Shown here: piece by piece, positions 5,857-14,100 of the stretch
How positions within the stretch are numbered: the stretch's first letter is position 1
How the letters are laid out: each line of letters opens with the position of its first letter
IMG/VR virus record: IMGVR_UViG_3300025151_000225
Coordinates: 1 to 27,785 of that record
Strand: one strand, 5' to 3'
DNA from: a virus
Length of the DNA: 27,785 nucleotides
Notes under the pieces: generated by a model
What the model was told of the DNA's origin: nothing
What the model saw: only the letters and a program-made list of their open reading frames with translations
Databases searched by the model: none
Made by a program: the position numbers and the translations under genes

Positions 5857-8212
5857 CGAGACATTATTACAACATAGTACATTTCATTTATTAACTGAGT
5901 TTAAGGAGAACTGGGAACCTAGCATAGAGTTTCATTGTTATTACTACGATGTTGATCTAGCTAACTACTCCCTTCCTAAAGCTAAGAACATCTTCTATCA
6001 TAACCTACTAGAGATGGAAGAGTTCAAAGACTTCAGGAAAAACTTTCCTCAACACAACGGCACAGAAGGTGGGGCTATCCAGTACAACAACATGCTGGAT
6101 GCACAGAAGTACATGCCTAAAGTTCTGGCCCTGACTGAGTGTGCCTTTGAGAATACAGATAGCTGGTTGATCTGGCTTGACCCTATGGCTATGAACACTA
6201 AGGATATCTCTCTTAAAACATTAGAGAGTTTCTTTCCTGAACATTCAGAGAACATAGACCTGCTCATGTTAAAAGATAATTATCATTTCATGGCTTTTAA
6301 TTTAAGTAGGTCTACACCCGTTGAACTTCTTGGTGATCTACGTGGTGCTTACATAGCTGGTGAGTTTCTAAACTATAGAGAGTGGCATGATGTATTTATC
6401 TTAAATAGATTAAGAACTATCTACCTTGCTCATGGTATGGTGGAGCATCAGCTTAACGAAGACAACTCAAACATCTTCAGTGTCATTGTCAACATGGCAG
6501 ACAAGAAGAACTTTGCCTTGCGTAATAAGAAAGGTGAACGTATCTTTAAACTGTCTGACAGTAAAACATCAGGGGATATTCTTCCCAACAGGTACAGGCA
6601 ACTAGCTGATATTATACGCTTGTATAAGCCGAAGACATTGCTAGAGACAGGTACATGGAATGGGGGCAGGGCTATTGAGATGGCACTTGCTGCCTTTGAG
6701 AATCAAGATAAGGTTCACTACATGGGCTTTGATCTCTTTGAAGATGCAACCACAGAGACAGACCATGAAGAGTTTAATGTTAAACCTCACAACACAATGG
6801 AAGCTGTGGAGAAAAGGCTCACTGAATTTACAGAGCATATCAAGAAGGAAGAAGATAAAACATTTACTTTTGAATTAACCAAAGGTAATGTAAGAGAAAC
6901 TCTTGATAAGTTTGTAAAGACAGAAGCTTTGGAAGATGTTGATCTTGCTTTGATGGGAAGTGGTAACAGCATTGAAACAACCAAGAAAGAATATAAATGT
7001 TTTAAAAATATTCCTGTGGTTGTAGCTGATCATTACTTCACAAAGGAAGATGAAGAAGATGAAACAATGCCACCCGAAAGATATCATGGAGTTAAACATG
7101 TATTTGATAGCGTCAAGACAAAGATGGTTGGTAAGGAGAAGAAGGATACGGAAGGCTGGACAGTCTTTGAAGAAGAAGGTGGAGTACGTAAGTACATATT
7201 GCCCTCCCAAGATAAAGTGGCTGGTGGGGGTCATACTCATCTTGCTTTGTTTCTTCATGATACCAGCCTAGAGAACATACCAAAGGAACTAAAGAGTGTT
7301 CCTATTATTGTACACCCTAGAGACTGTGTTCCTAAAGACTATATTAGTAACAACATCAAGACAAACATGACCTTGATTGATCCTAAGAAGTGGGTAACAA
7401 AACATGCAGGGCATCATGAGAAAGCAGCTATGATTTCTGCTGGCCCTTACCTTGACTATGGAGAACTAAAGAAGTTTGTTCATGATAACCCAGATGCTAA
7501 GTTGCTGACGGTGAAACATGCCTATCCTAATCTATTAAAGAATGGCATTGTTCCTTGGGGATGTATCATTCTTGATCCTCGCCCTCTTACAGGTGTGTCT
7601 ACACATAACATAGTACGTAAGGATCTCTTCAAGAAGATAGATCTACGTACAACTTTCTTTGTTGCATCTATGACAGATCCTTCTGTTACCAACTTTATGA
7701 TTGATAAGAAAGTTAATCTCTTTGGCTGGCATGCCTTCACTGATTCTCTCAGATCAAAGACTGAGCAAGGTACGCAGATCCAGAACCAGCAGGTTAAGTT
7801 AGCTGATGATCTTAACATACCTCAAGGTGCTACGCTTATTACTGGTGGTACATGTGCTGCCATGCGAGGCATTGGTATGCTACACACGATGGGCTTTAGA
7901 GATATACATCTCTTTGGTTTTGATTGCTGTCGTGATGAGCCTACGGATGAAGAGAAGACTGAAACCACTGGAGACATAGAAGGTGGTGAAGTTCCAAAGC
8001 CTAAGTACATACAGGTTACAGTCAAGGAGAAAGACTACTGGACTACAGGTGAACTACTCGCTATGGCACAAGACTGTGAGAAAGTATTCCAAGATGAAGG
8101 TCTGGAAGGTGTCTTAACCTTTCATGGTAAAGATACTATGGTAGCTGACCTGTGGGATATACAACAGGGTAAACAATCAAGACCTACCTTTAAAGGATAT
8201 TATGATGCATAA
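5816..8212 (+). CDS. Three-domain fusion: GT-A-like, methyltransferase-like, MptE/Maf-like (DUF115)
   Basis: Residues 1-235 resemble a GT-A-type glycosyltransferase (WLIWLDPMAMNTKDI at 117-131, EWHDVFILNRLR at 189-200). Here the expected DxD reads D122-P-M124. Residues 255-460 resemble a SAM-binding domain: ETGTWNGG at 277-284 and acidic D306 after strand 2. However, the position expected to read DGGHS reads GSGNS (381-385), so the acidic and histidine metal ligands appear to be lost. Residues 535-710 carry the MptE/DUF115 pattern found in Maf flagellin sialic/pseudaminic acid transferases (SAGPYLD, IILDP, ITGGTCAAMRG, HLFGFDCC). An alternative ATG at 5828 has a GGGAAAG just upstream and may be the true start. 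It may be a multifunctional glycan enzyme or partly a pseudoenzyme scaffold. Domain calls rest on remembered family patterns. Confidence 0.75.
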   Translation: MGKLMNYKIATAFNETLLQHSTFHLLTEFKENWEPSIEFHCYYYDVDLANYSLPKAKNIFYHNLLEMEEFKDFRKNFPQHNGTEGGAIQYNNMLDAQKYMPKVLALTECAFENTDSWLIWLDPMAMNTKDISLKTLESFFPEHSENIDLLMLKDNYHFMAFNLSRSTPVELLGDLRGAYIAGEFLNYREWHDVFILNRLRTIYLAHGMVEHQLNEDNSNIFSVIVNMADKKNFALRNKKGERIFKLSDSKTSGDILPNRYRQLADIIRLYKPKTLLETGTWNGGRAIEMALAAFENQDKVHYMGFDLFEDATTETDHEEFNVKPHNTMEAVEKRLTEFTEHIKKEEDKTFTFELTKGNVRETLDKFVKTEALEDVDLALMGSGNSIETTKKEYKCFKNIPVVVADHYFTKEDEEDETMPPERYHGVKHVFDSVKTKMVGKEKKDTEGWTVFEEEGGVRKYILPSQDKVAGGGHTHLALFLHDTSLENIPKELKSVPIIVHPRDCVPKDYISNNIKTNMTLIDPKKWVTKHAGHHEKAAMISAGPYLDYGELKKFVHDNPDAKLLTVKHAYPNLLKNGIVPWGCIILDPRPLTGVSTHNIVRKDLFKKIDLRTTFFVASMTDPSVTNFMIDKKVNLFGWHAFTDSLRSKTEQGTQIQNQQVKLADDLNIPQGATLITGGTCAAMRGIGMLHTMGFRDIHLFGFDCCRDEPTDEEKTETTGDIEGGEVPKPKYIQVTVKEKDYWTTGELLAMAQDCEKVFQDEGLEGVLTFHGKDTMVADLWDIQQGKQSRPTFKGYYDA

Positions 8213-8903
8213 TGTAAAGTACGACCCAGAATTAAGTAGAGATAATCCATCACCAAAATACAAGGAGTTACTTAAAGAATATGTTGAGATGCATCAAGCT
8301 GGTGAGGGTATGTTTGATGGTAAGAGTTTAACAAAGTTTATCTATATCATTGATGGCTTTCTAAAGACAAACGAGTGTAAGACTTTACTAGACTATGGTG
8401 CTGGCAAAGGAACTCTTTACACTGAAAACTTTAAGAAACTAACTGATGATATTGATGAACCTCTTCAAGAGTATTGGGGTTTAAATATTGTTGATCAATA
8501 TGAACCTGCATTATTTAAACATAATACATTACCTGATAAGCATTACGATGCTGTTATATGTACGGATGTATTAGAGCATGTACCTACCAGTGATCTTGGA
8601 TGGGTGGTAGATGAGATATTAGAACGTGCAGATAAGATGGCATTCTTTAACATAGCTTGTTATCCTGCACTTAAAAAGTTTCTTGACGGAACAAATGTCC
8701 ATGTCTCTATCTTCAGTCCAGATGATTGGTTACTATTCTTCTTAGAAAAGATAGACAAGTGTAAGAACTTATCTATTTATTTATTCTTTGATGTTCTTAA
8801 TGAGAAGAATAAGAAGGTTACACTTGAAGGATTTAAGATAGATAATAAACCAAGGTTAATAAAATTAAAAGAACAGGAGGTTACTGATGATAGGGATAGC
8901 TGA
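8202..8903 (+). CDS. SAM-dependent methyltransferase (class I, type 11-like)
   Basis: The 233-residue protein has an intact SAM-binding motif I, LLDYGAGKG (62-70), an acidic residue after the second strand region, and CTDVLEHVP (120-128) as the motif following strand 4. NVHVSIFSPDDW (165-176) resembles the substrate-side segment of sugar and small-molecule methyltransferases. It overlaps the end of the fusion gene by 11 bases. AAGGA lies before two consecutive ATG codons, so the start could be 8202 or 8205. Unlike the internal methyltransferase-like domain of the fusion protein, this one looks catalytically competent. A sugar or glycan substrate is inferred from its neighbours. Confidence 0.82.
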   Translation: MMHNVKYDPELSRDNPSPKYKELLKEYVEMHQAGEGMFDGKSLTKFIYIIDGFLKTNECKTLLDYGAGKGTLYTENFKKLTDDIDEPLQEYWGLNIVDQYEPALFKHNTLPDKHYDAVICTDVLEHVPTSDLGWVVDEILERADKMAFFNIACYPALKKFLDGTNVHVSIFSPDDWLLFFLEKIDKCKNLSIYLFFDVLNEKNKKVTLEGFKIDNKPRLIKLKEQEVTDDRDS

Positions 8904-9291
8904 ATCAGTTATTGGAGTAGCAGGTAAAGTCCTTGATAAGTTTGTAGAGGACAAAGACCTGAAGACTAAATTAGAAGCAGAGCTAAAGACACAGATGGTG
9001 TCACTAGATCTTGCTCAAGCACAAGCAAATATAGAACAAGCGAAACATCCTTCCATCTTTGTAGCCGGGAGCCGACCAGCTATCATGTGGATATGTGCCT
9101 TTGCTTTAGGTTGGCAGTTTATCTTTGCCCCTATTATATCATGGGGATTAATAATCTGGTATCCTATGATTACACTGCCTAGCTTGCAAACAGCAGAGCT
9201 TACATCACTTGTCCTTGCTTTATTAGGACTAGGTGGTATGCGTAGCTTTGAGAAGTCTAAGGGTATTCAAAGGAACAACATGAAGAAATGA
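8887..9291 (+). CDS. Holin, 3-TM family (GTA_holin_3TM-like)
   Basis: The 134-residue protein begins with an amphipathic/coiled-coil segment (residues 1-53), followed by a conserved-looking AGSRPAIMW entry (60-68) and hydrophobic segments at about 66-83, 84-98 and 104-118, ending in a basic tail. This is the layout of the three-TM holins known from gene transfer agents and alphaproteobacterial phages. It would permeabilise the inner membrane so the endolysin can act. A strong AGGAGG six bases upstream fixes the start, which overlaps the methyltransferase by 17 bases. The matching endolysin is on the opposite strand at 10402-10779. Confidence 0.85.
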   Translation: MIGIAESVIGVAGKVLDKFVEDKDLKTKLEAELKTQMVSLDLAQAQANIEQAKHPSIFVAGSRPAIMWICAFALGWQFIFAPIISWGLIIWYPMITLPSLQTAELTSLVLALLGLGGMRSFEKSKGIQRNNMKK

Positions 9292-9608
9292 TTATCTTAA
9301 CAGATAATGCAGACATACATCTGTCATCAATCATAAACGAGAACAACGATACTGCTATCAGACTAGCTGTTAATAGTGGTGGCTGTTCTGGTTTCACTTA
9401 TGATTGGCAGTTGACCAGTGAAGAGGAAGACGGTGACTACATTGTTGACCTAGATTCTGGTAAGCTTCTGATAGATAGTGTATCTGTACTTTATCTGGAA
9501 GGCATGACTATAGATTATAAGAAAGATATCTTTGGTCAACGTCTGATGATAGATAATCCTAATGTTAAATCTATGTGTGGCTGTGGGGAGAGCTTTCAAC
9601 TGTCATGA
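9288..9608 (+). CDS. IscA/HesB-type iron-sulfur carrier (auxiliary metabolic gene)
   Basis: The 106-residue protein has the A-type carrier signature: three cysteines in GGCSGF (C33) and CGCGESF (C97, C99), with the intervening IDSVSVLYLEGMTIDY region typical of IscA, ErpA and SufA. It would bind and hand on Fe-S clusters in the cytoplasm. Possible clients within the window are few; the Cas4-like exonuclease, with its cysteine cluster, is one. It overlaps the holin stop by ATGA, so translation is probably coupled, and it may be made late. IscA-like genes are known from marine phage genomes. Confidence 0.9.
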   Translation: MIILTDNADIHLSSIINENNDTAIRLAVNSGGCSGFTYDWQLTSEEEDGDYIVDLDSGKLLIDSVSVLYLEGMTIDYKKDIFGQRLMIDNPNVKSMCGCGESFQLS

Positions 9609-9862
9609 CAAATATAATTGAGAAGATGTCACCTACTCTTACCTTTGATTGGTATGTTAAATGGATAGCTTCAGTTCTATTAATTGTAGGAACTATATTA
9701 ACCAGTAATAATATATTTCCTGCTAATTTATATTTCCATTCTGCTGGTTTGTTTGGATGGTTTATTGTATCTATTATTTGGAATGACAGAGCATTGCTTG
9801 TAATTAATGCTGTATCATTAGCTATTTTAATAAATGGAATGGTAGCAGATTATGTTAAATGA
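9605..9862 (+). CDS. Small three-TM membrane protein
   Basis: The start at 9605 overlaps the IscA stop by ATGA and gives 85 residues. An alternative upstream start at 9575 lies inside the IscA gene and is unlikely. Three hydrophobic segments (about residues 18-35, 43-60 and 64-81) are separated by short polar turns with NIFPANLY and WNDRA. I do not recognise a function. Its place between the holin and the terminase suggests a second holin, an antiholin or a host-membrane effector. It overlaps the next gene by 11 bases. Confidence 0.68.
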   Translation: MTNIIEKMSPTLTFDWYVKWIASVLLIVGTILTSNNIFPANLYFHSAGLFGWFIVSIIWNDRALLVINAVSLAILINGMVADYVK

Positions 9863-10373
9863 GAAGCAAGAAAAGTTTGCACAAGCCTATGTCTTACATA
9901 ACAATGCAACAGAAGCAGCTAAAGCAGCAGGTTATGCAGCAGCTTCAGCATCTAACCAAGGTTATAGGCTTCTTCAGATGGATGAAGTTTCTGAACGCAT
10001 ACGTATTCTTGAACTTGAATTAGAAACTAATGTCGATGTTATCGAAGAACTAGAGAGTCAATATACATATGCTAAACAAAATGGACACACTAATAGTGCA
10101 ATTAAAGCACTGGAGTTGCTATCTAGAGTACGTGGTGCTAACTCTGATGCTAATATTAATTTAGATTCAGAGACACTTGAGGGTGCAATCGTAGGATGCT
10201 TTAATGTTTTAGGTGAAGATGTGGTTATGAACCTATTATCTAAGTGTGACTTCGCAAATTCCTTGTTTGGAGAGGAAGATTTAGAAAAAACTTCAACAGA
10301 GAGCCTTATACAGAGCGATTCAGAGGGTACTCAGCACCCCTCCTACCTACCAGACCCTAATTCCTCTGTATGA
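9852..10373 (+). CDS. terS: Terminase small subunit
   Basis: The N-terminus, LNEKQEKFAQAYVLHNNATEAAKAAGY (residues 2-28), is the classic helix-turn-helix opening of phage terminase small subunits. A helical oligomerisation region follows (to about residue 95). The C-terminal part (about 100-173) is longer and more polar than usual, ending in a Ser/Pro/Asp-rich tail. The protein would recognise phage DNA and recruit the large subunit for packaging. No large subunit is next to it: it is the last plus-strand gene before the convergent minus-strand operon. Its ribosome-binding site is weak (GGTAG), and the overlap with the upstream gene suggests coupled translation. Confidence 0.85.
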   Translation: MLNEKQEKFAQAYVLHNNATEAAKAAGYAAASASNQGYRLLQMDEVSERIRILELELETNVDVIEELESQYTYAKQNGHTNSAIKALELLSRVRGANSDANINLDSETLEGAIVGCFNVLGEDVVMNLLSKCDFANSLFGEEDLEKTSTESLIQSDSEGTQHPSYLPDPNSSV

Positions 10374-10399
10374 CGCTTAAAATAGCGTACAAAGCATTT

Positions 10400-10413
10400 A
10401 GCTATTTATAGCT
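10400..10413. repeat. Perfect inverted repeat at the convergent operon junction
   Basis: AGCTAT-TT-ATAGCT lies where the two transcription units meet, overlapping the last codons of the endolysin gene. A second short repeat, ACGCT (10373-10377) with AGCGT (10384-10388), precedes it. Neither has a clear T-tract, so a bidirectional terminator is possible but unproven. Confidence 0.4.
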
Positions 10414-10779
10414 CCATATCCAAGGTCTTGGGTGGTCATCACTGTTTTCCATTGTATCTATGTGTATAAATCTCTTCTCATGTGGCCCTCTTTGAGACAC
10501 GCCTATACCAGTAAAGCCATATTCTATAGCAAGTTTAATTAATCTATATGCTTTCTTTCCGCTAACGACTACATCAACTGCTTTACCATAGAGATGTGGA
10601 GAGTTCTTAGCTCCTCCGATTACATGGTTGTAAGATAGATCCCTATAGCCAGAGGATATAACCATTGGCTCATTAAACTCATGTCTGAGTGACTCTAATT
10701 GTATCATGAATTGTTCATCCATGTGACACTCATCTGTTCCTTTACATTTAAGTTCGTCAACTGTGAAGTGTTCCCACAT
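10402..10779 (-). CDS. Endolysin, M15 peptidase (VanY/L-Ala-D-Glu type)
   Basis: The 125-residue protein is a compact zinc peptidase of the M15 family. The zinc ligands are visible as H62 and D69 in SPHLYGKAVDV and H106 in FIHID, with SSGYR (42-46) upstream as in family members. It ends PWIWSY, also common in M15_4 enzymes. It would cleave the peptide cross-links of peptidoglycan. It has no signal peptide and therefore should depend on the holin. Its start overlaps the stop of the upstream membrane-protein gene (TAATG). It is the last gene of the leftward late operon. Confidence 0.92.
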   Translation of the reverse strand: MWEHFTVDELKCKGTDECHMDEQFMIQLESLRHEFNEPMVISSGYRDLSYNHVIGGAKNSPHLYGKAVDVVVSGKKAYRLIKLAIEYGFTGIGVSQRGPHEKRFIHIDTMENSDDHPRPWIWSYK

Positions 10780-11138
10780 TAATTATGTTCCTTTGTTTCT
10801 GTTGGTGGATGTTTTCCATTATGCATAGACACCATACGGTTCATACGCTCTTCTAATATCTTTAACCTTTCCTCAGTCCTTCCATCCCTTTCACTCTGAG
10901 ACTTCAGTATCTGAGGGGATAAGATATCCTCACTAATAACTTTAATACTGTTCTTGATGACGGCTTGGGTAGCCTCTTGATTATCTACTTGCTGATAGAT
11001 CTTGGTGATGTCACTCTTGATATCATCTACCTGACCTACTATAGATTTGATTGTAGCCTTGAGTACGCCCCATGTGGCTGCTAATCCTGCCAACACTGTT
11101 CCTAGTGTGAGTAGTTCTCTTGGACCTAGCTCTAACAT
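10779..11138 (-). CDS. Membrane-anchored coiled-coil protein, possible i-spanin
   Basis: The 119-residue protein has one hydrophobic segment near the N-terminus (about residues 8-33), followed by a long helical, heptad-like region (VDDIKSDITKIYQQVDNQ onward) and a polar tail. This topology, immediately upstream of the endolysin and overlapping it by one base, matches Rz-like inner-membrane spanins. No embedded outer-membrane partner with a lipobox was found. Alternatives are an antiholin or a small virion protein. The lysis role is inferred from position. Confidence 0.6.
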   Translation of the reverse strand: MLELGPRELLTLGTVLAGLAATWGVLKATIKSIVGQVDDIKSDITKIYQQVDNQEATQAVIKNSIKVISEDILSPQILKSQSERDGRTEERLKILEERMNRMVSMHNGKHPPTETKEHN

Positions 11139-11144
11139 TTCTTG

Positions 11145-14100
11145 TTAATCCTCAAATTCAATTTCTTCTGGTACATCTTCAGATAATGATTTAGATTCAT
11201 ATCTACTTTCTATTTGTCTAAAAAATTTACTAAGTTGATTAATATTTACACTAGGATTCTTGTCTCTAATTTTACGAAAAAGTTTGTTATCTCTAGATAA
11301 TCTTTCTCCTTGTGGAATACTATATTGATTACTCATAAGAAATCGAATACCCTGTTTACCTAATGATCCTCGTACATCTTTATCATTTAATAATAATCTA
11401 TTAAGTTCTTGAGGTTTCATGAATTGTTTATAGCTACTGTAAACATCTGCTATTTGTTTCATTGCTGCAAATTCTTCAGATAACATTTCATCATATTCTT
11501 TACCTATTTTTTTATAATCAATATTTAATTTAGAATCTATTAACATCTTACTTATAGCATCTTTACCATCTGAAAAATCTCTGTTAGAATTACCTAATAA
11601 AGTTCTTGTAGCAAAAGCTAAATTCTTTTTAGGATTAAACTCTCTTTCTTTAGAAGCAAAAGACCAAGGAGCTAATACAACAGGCGCACCAGTATCAGGA
11701 TCATAAGTATTATAATTAATGTTTGGTCCAAGCCTAGCTAGAAAATCAGTAACATCTCCTGTATCAGAAAATCTTTTTCTTTCTTCACCAAAATATAAAG
11801 GAGTCATCATTCTTTGTATGTCATCAGATATTATATCTAAATCTGTGCCAGCTTCTCTAGCCATTTGTAGTAGACCGGGTTCTGCTATTTTATAATAATT
11901 AGTTAAAAATTTTGCAGCTCCGTCATCATCACCTTTAATCATAGATTCTACTGCACCGTACATATTTCTTCCTGCTTCAAAAGACATTGACGGATCTAAG
12001 AAAGCACCTGCTTGTTTAGTTGCTATACCTGTTATAGTCTTAGCTAAGTTTTCTTTTAAGTCTTCTCCATTAGCAGCAGCTACCATAAAAGGCATTATAA
12101 AATCAATAGCAAATTGATCTGGATTATTATAACTTAGGTCAGTATAATAATATTTATCTTTATCTTTTTTAGTATCCCCTTTACGAATAGCAAGGGCATG
12201 ATTTCTAGACCAAGGAGGAGTAGTTTTTCTTAATGCTGCTTCAACATTAGATGTTCCTTCTATTGCATTATAAGTATGAGCAGCAACAGAAGGAGCAGAA
12301 GCAATTACAGCTTGACTATATAATCTATTTCTACCTGCTCTTATAAGTTCTTTATTGTTAGTTCTTATACCTTCTTGAATTTCTTCACCAGCTATTTTAA
12401 ATAATTGATATTTATTTCTTAGATTTTCTGCTGGAAAAGCAGTAAAAGATCCAAGCACAGGAACCTTTCTCATCTTCTCTAGTATTCTAGGTATACGAGA
12501 ATAAACAGGAAGTAAGTTCATAGTTTTTTGTACGGCTGCTTCATCTAATAATTTAGACTCAAAGTTTTTAGATCTACCATCAATATTAAACTCTTTTGAA
12601 AACTTTTGTTTTAGTAATTTCTTTTCATCTGCTGACCTTGCATTCCAAATCTTCTCTGCTCTCTTTCTTTCTCTTAAAAATGTAGATATCTTACCTAAGT
12701 CATCAGTAGCTACATAAGCTTTCTGCGCTCCTTTAGCTATTCCTTGTGCTACCTTTCTTTCTAATTTTGTTCCAAATATACCCTTCTTTTCTAATCTAGG
12801 TACACCTAAAGTAAATGTGTTTAATAACATATTTGGTAATTTCTTTTGGCTAACTTTATCTAAATCTCCAATACGAGTCATAATTTGATTGATATCTACC
12901 TGACTACCTTTAAGACCTAGTTTACCTACAGCCTCACTTATCTCTCTTCTTCTTGTTGGATTAACTAATAGTGATAGACCATCAATTAAACCCATATAGT
13001 TACCTGATCCTATTGTATATTGTATTGCACCAAGAGCATTACGAGCATGAGCATTAGGATTATAAACTGTTTTACCTTTTTTAAGGTATCCTTGTATACC
13101 AGAAAATGTTCTTGCATAATCTTGCCATAAGCTTTTACTTTCTAAAAGGTCTTTTGGAAGTCTTCCATCAAATCCTTCTGATAATTCTTTCAACATAGAA
13201 GCTTGATCTTTAGTTACCCATACTCTTCTTAATTCATCAGTAACTAATGGAGTTTTTTTACTGTCTTTAAAAATAAAAGGAGCAAATTGATCTTCAGGTA
13301 CAGAAGATTTAGGTTTCATTGTAGTCACTAAAGGAACCATTTCTTTTTCAGGAAGACCAGTTTGTTTAGCATATTTTCTAGCTGCTTCAATACTATTATC
13401 TGCTTTAATAGCTAACTTTCTATTTAAAAGACTATCAGCTAAGTCTGAACCTAATCTTATTCTACTTGAAGAATCAATAACACCTTTAACAGTTTCTAAT
13501 GCTCTTACAGCAGGACTAAAATTAAAACCATATATTCTTTTAATTACTTCAGGAATTTTTTTCTTTTTAATTAATGCTCCTGCTCTGGCTGTCCTATCTA
13601 TATCAGTATTATATAATTTTTCAGCATATCGCTTTGTCATTTCTAATTTATCTGCTTCTGTTTTAAATCTAGGTTTACCGTCTTTAGTAAATAATTTAGA
13701 ATCTACTCCTAATTCTTTTTTATTTTTAGATATAGCTTCAAATAATTCTTGCACTAAAAATTCATTTTCTGGTTTATCCATAAATGAATTAAATGTTGGT
13801 CTATCTACCTTGATAAATTTTTCATAGATATCTCTAACATAAGGAACATTCTTTTTAGGTTTATATATTCCTCTAAGTTCATTACTTAAATAAGAAGATC
13901 CCATAGCTTTTTGTTGAGCTTGTTCTACATATCCAGCCCAATCTCTAATAAGAATTTCCATTTCAGGATCTATTTTTTTAACTTCATCTAATGCTCCTTT
14001 TTTACCTTGCATAGCAGCATTAAGTAATTCAGTTCCTTTGTCGTCATTAAAGTTTGCTTTAATTCGATCATCCATTTTTAGTGCTAATTTTTCCGCAGCT

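Noticed and set aside
6875-7258. 127-residue minus-strand frame
   Set aside because: Antisense to the fusion protein, with no supporting ribosome-binding site or family pattern; a shadow frame.
10371-10401. Classical rho-independent terminator between the convergent operons
   Set aside because: Short inverted repeats are present but without a T-tract on either strand; recorded only as repeats.
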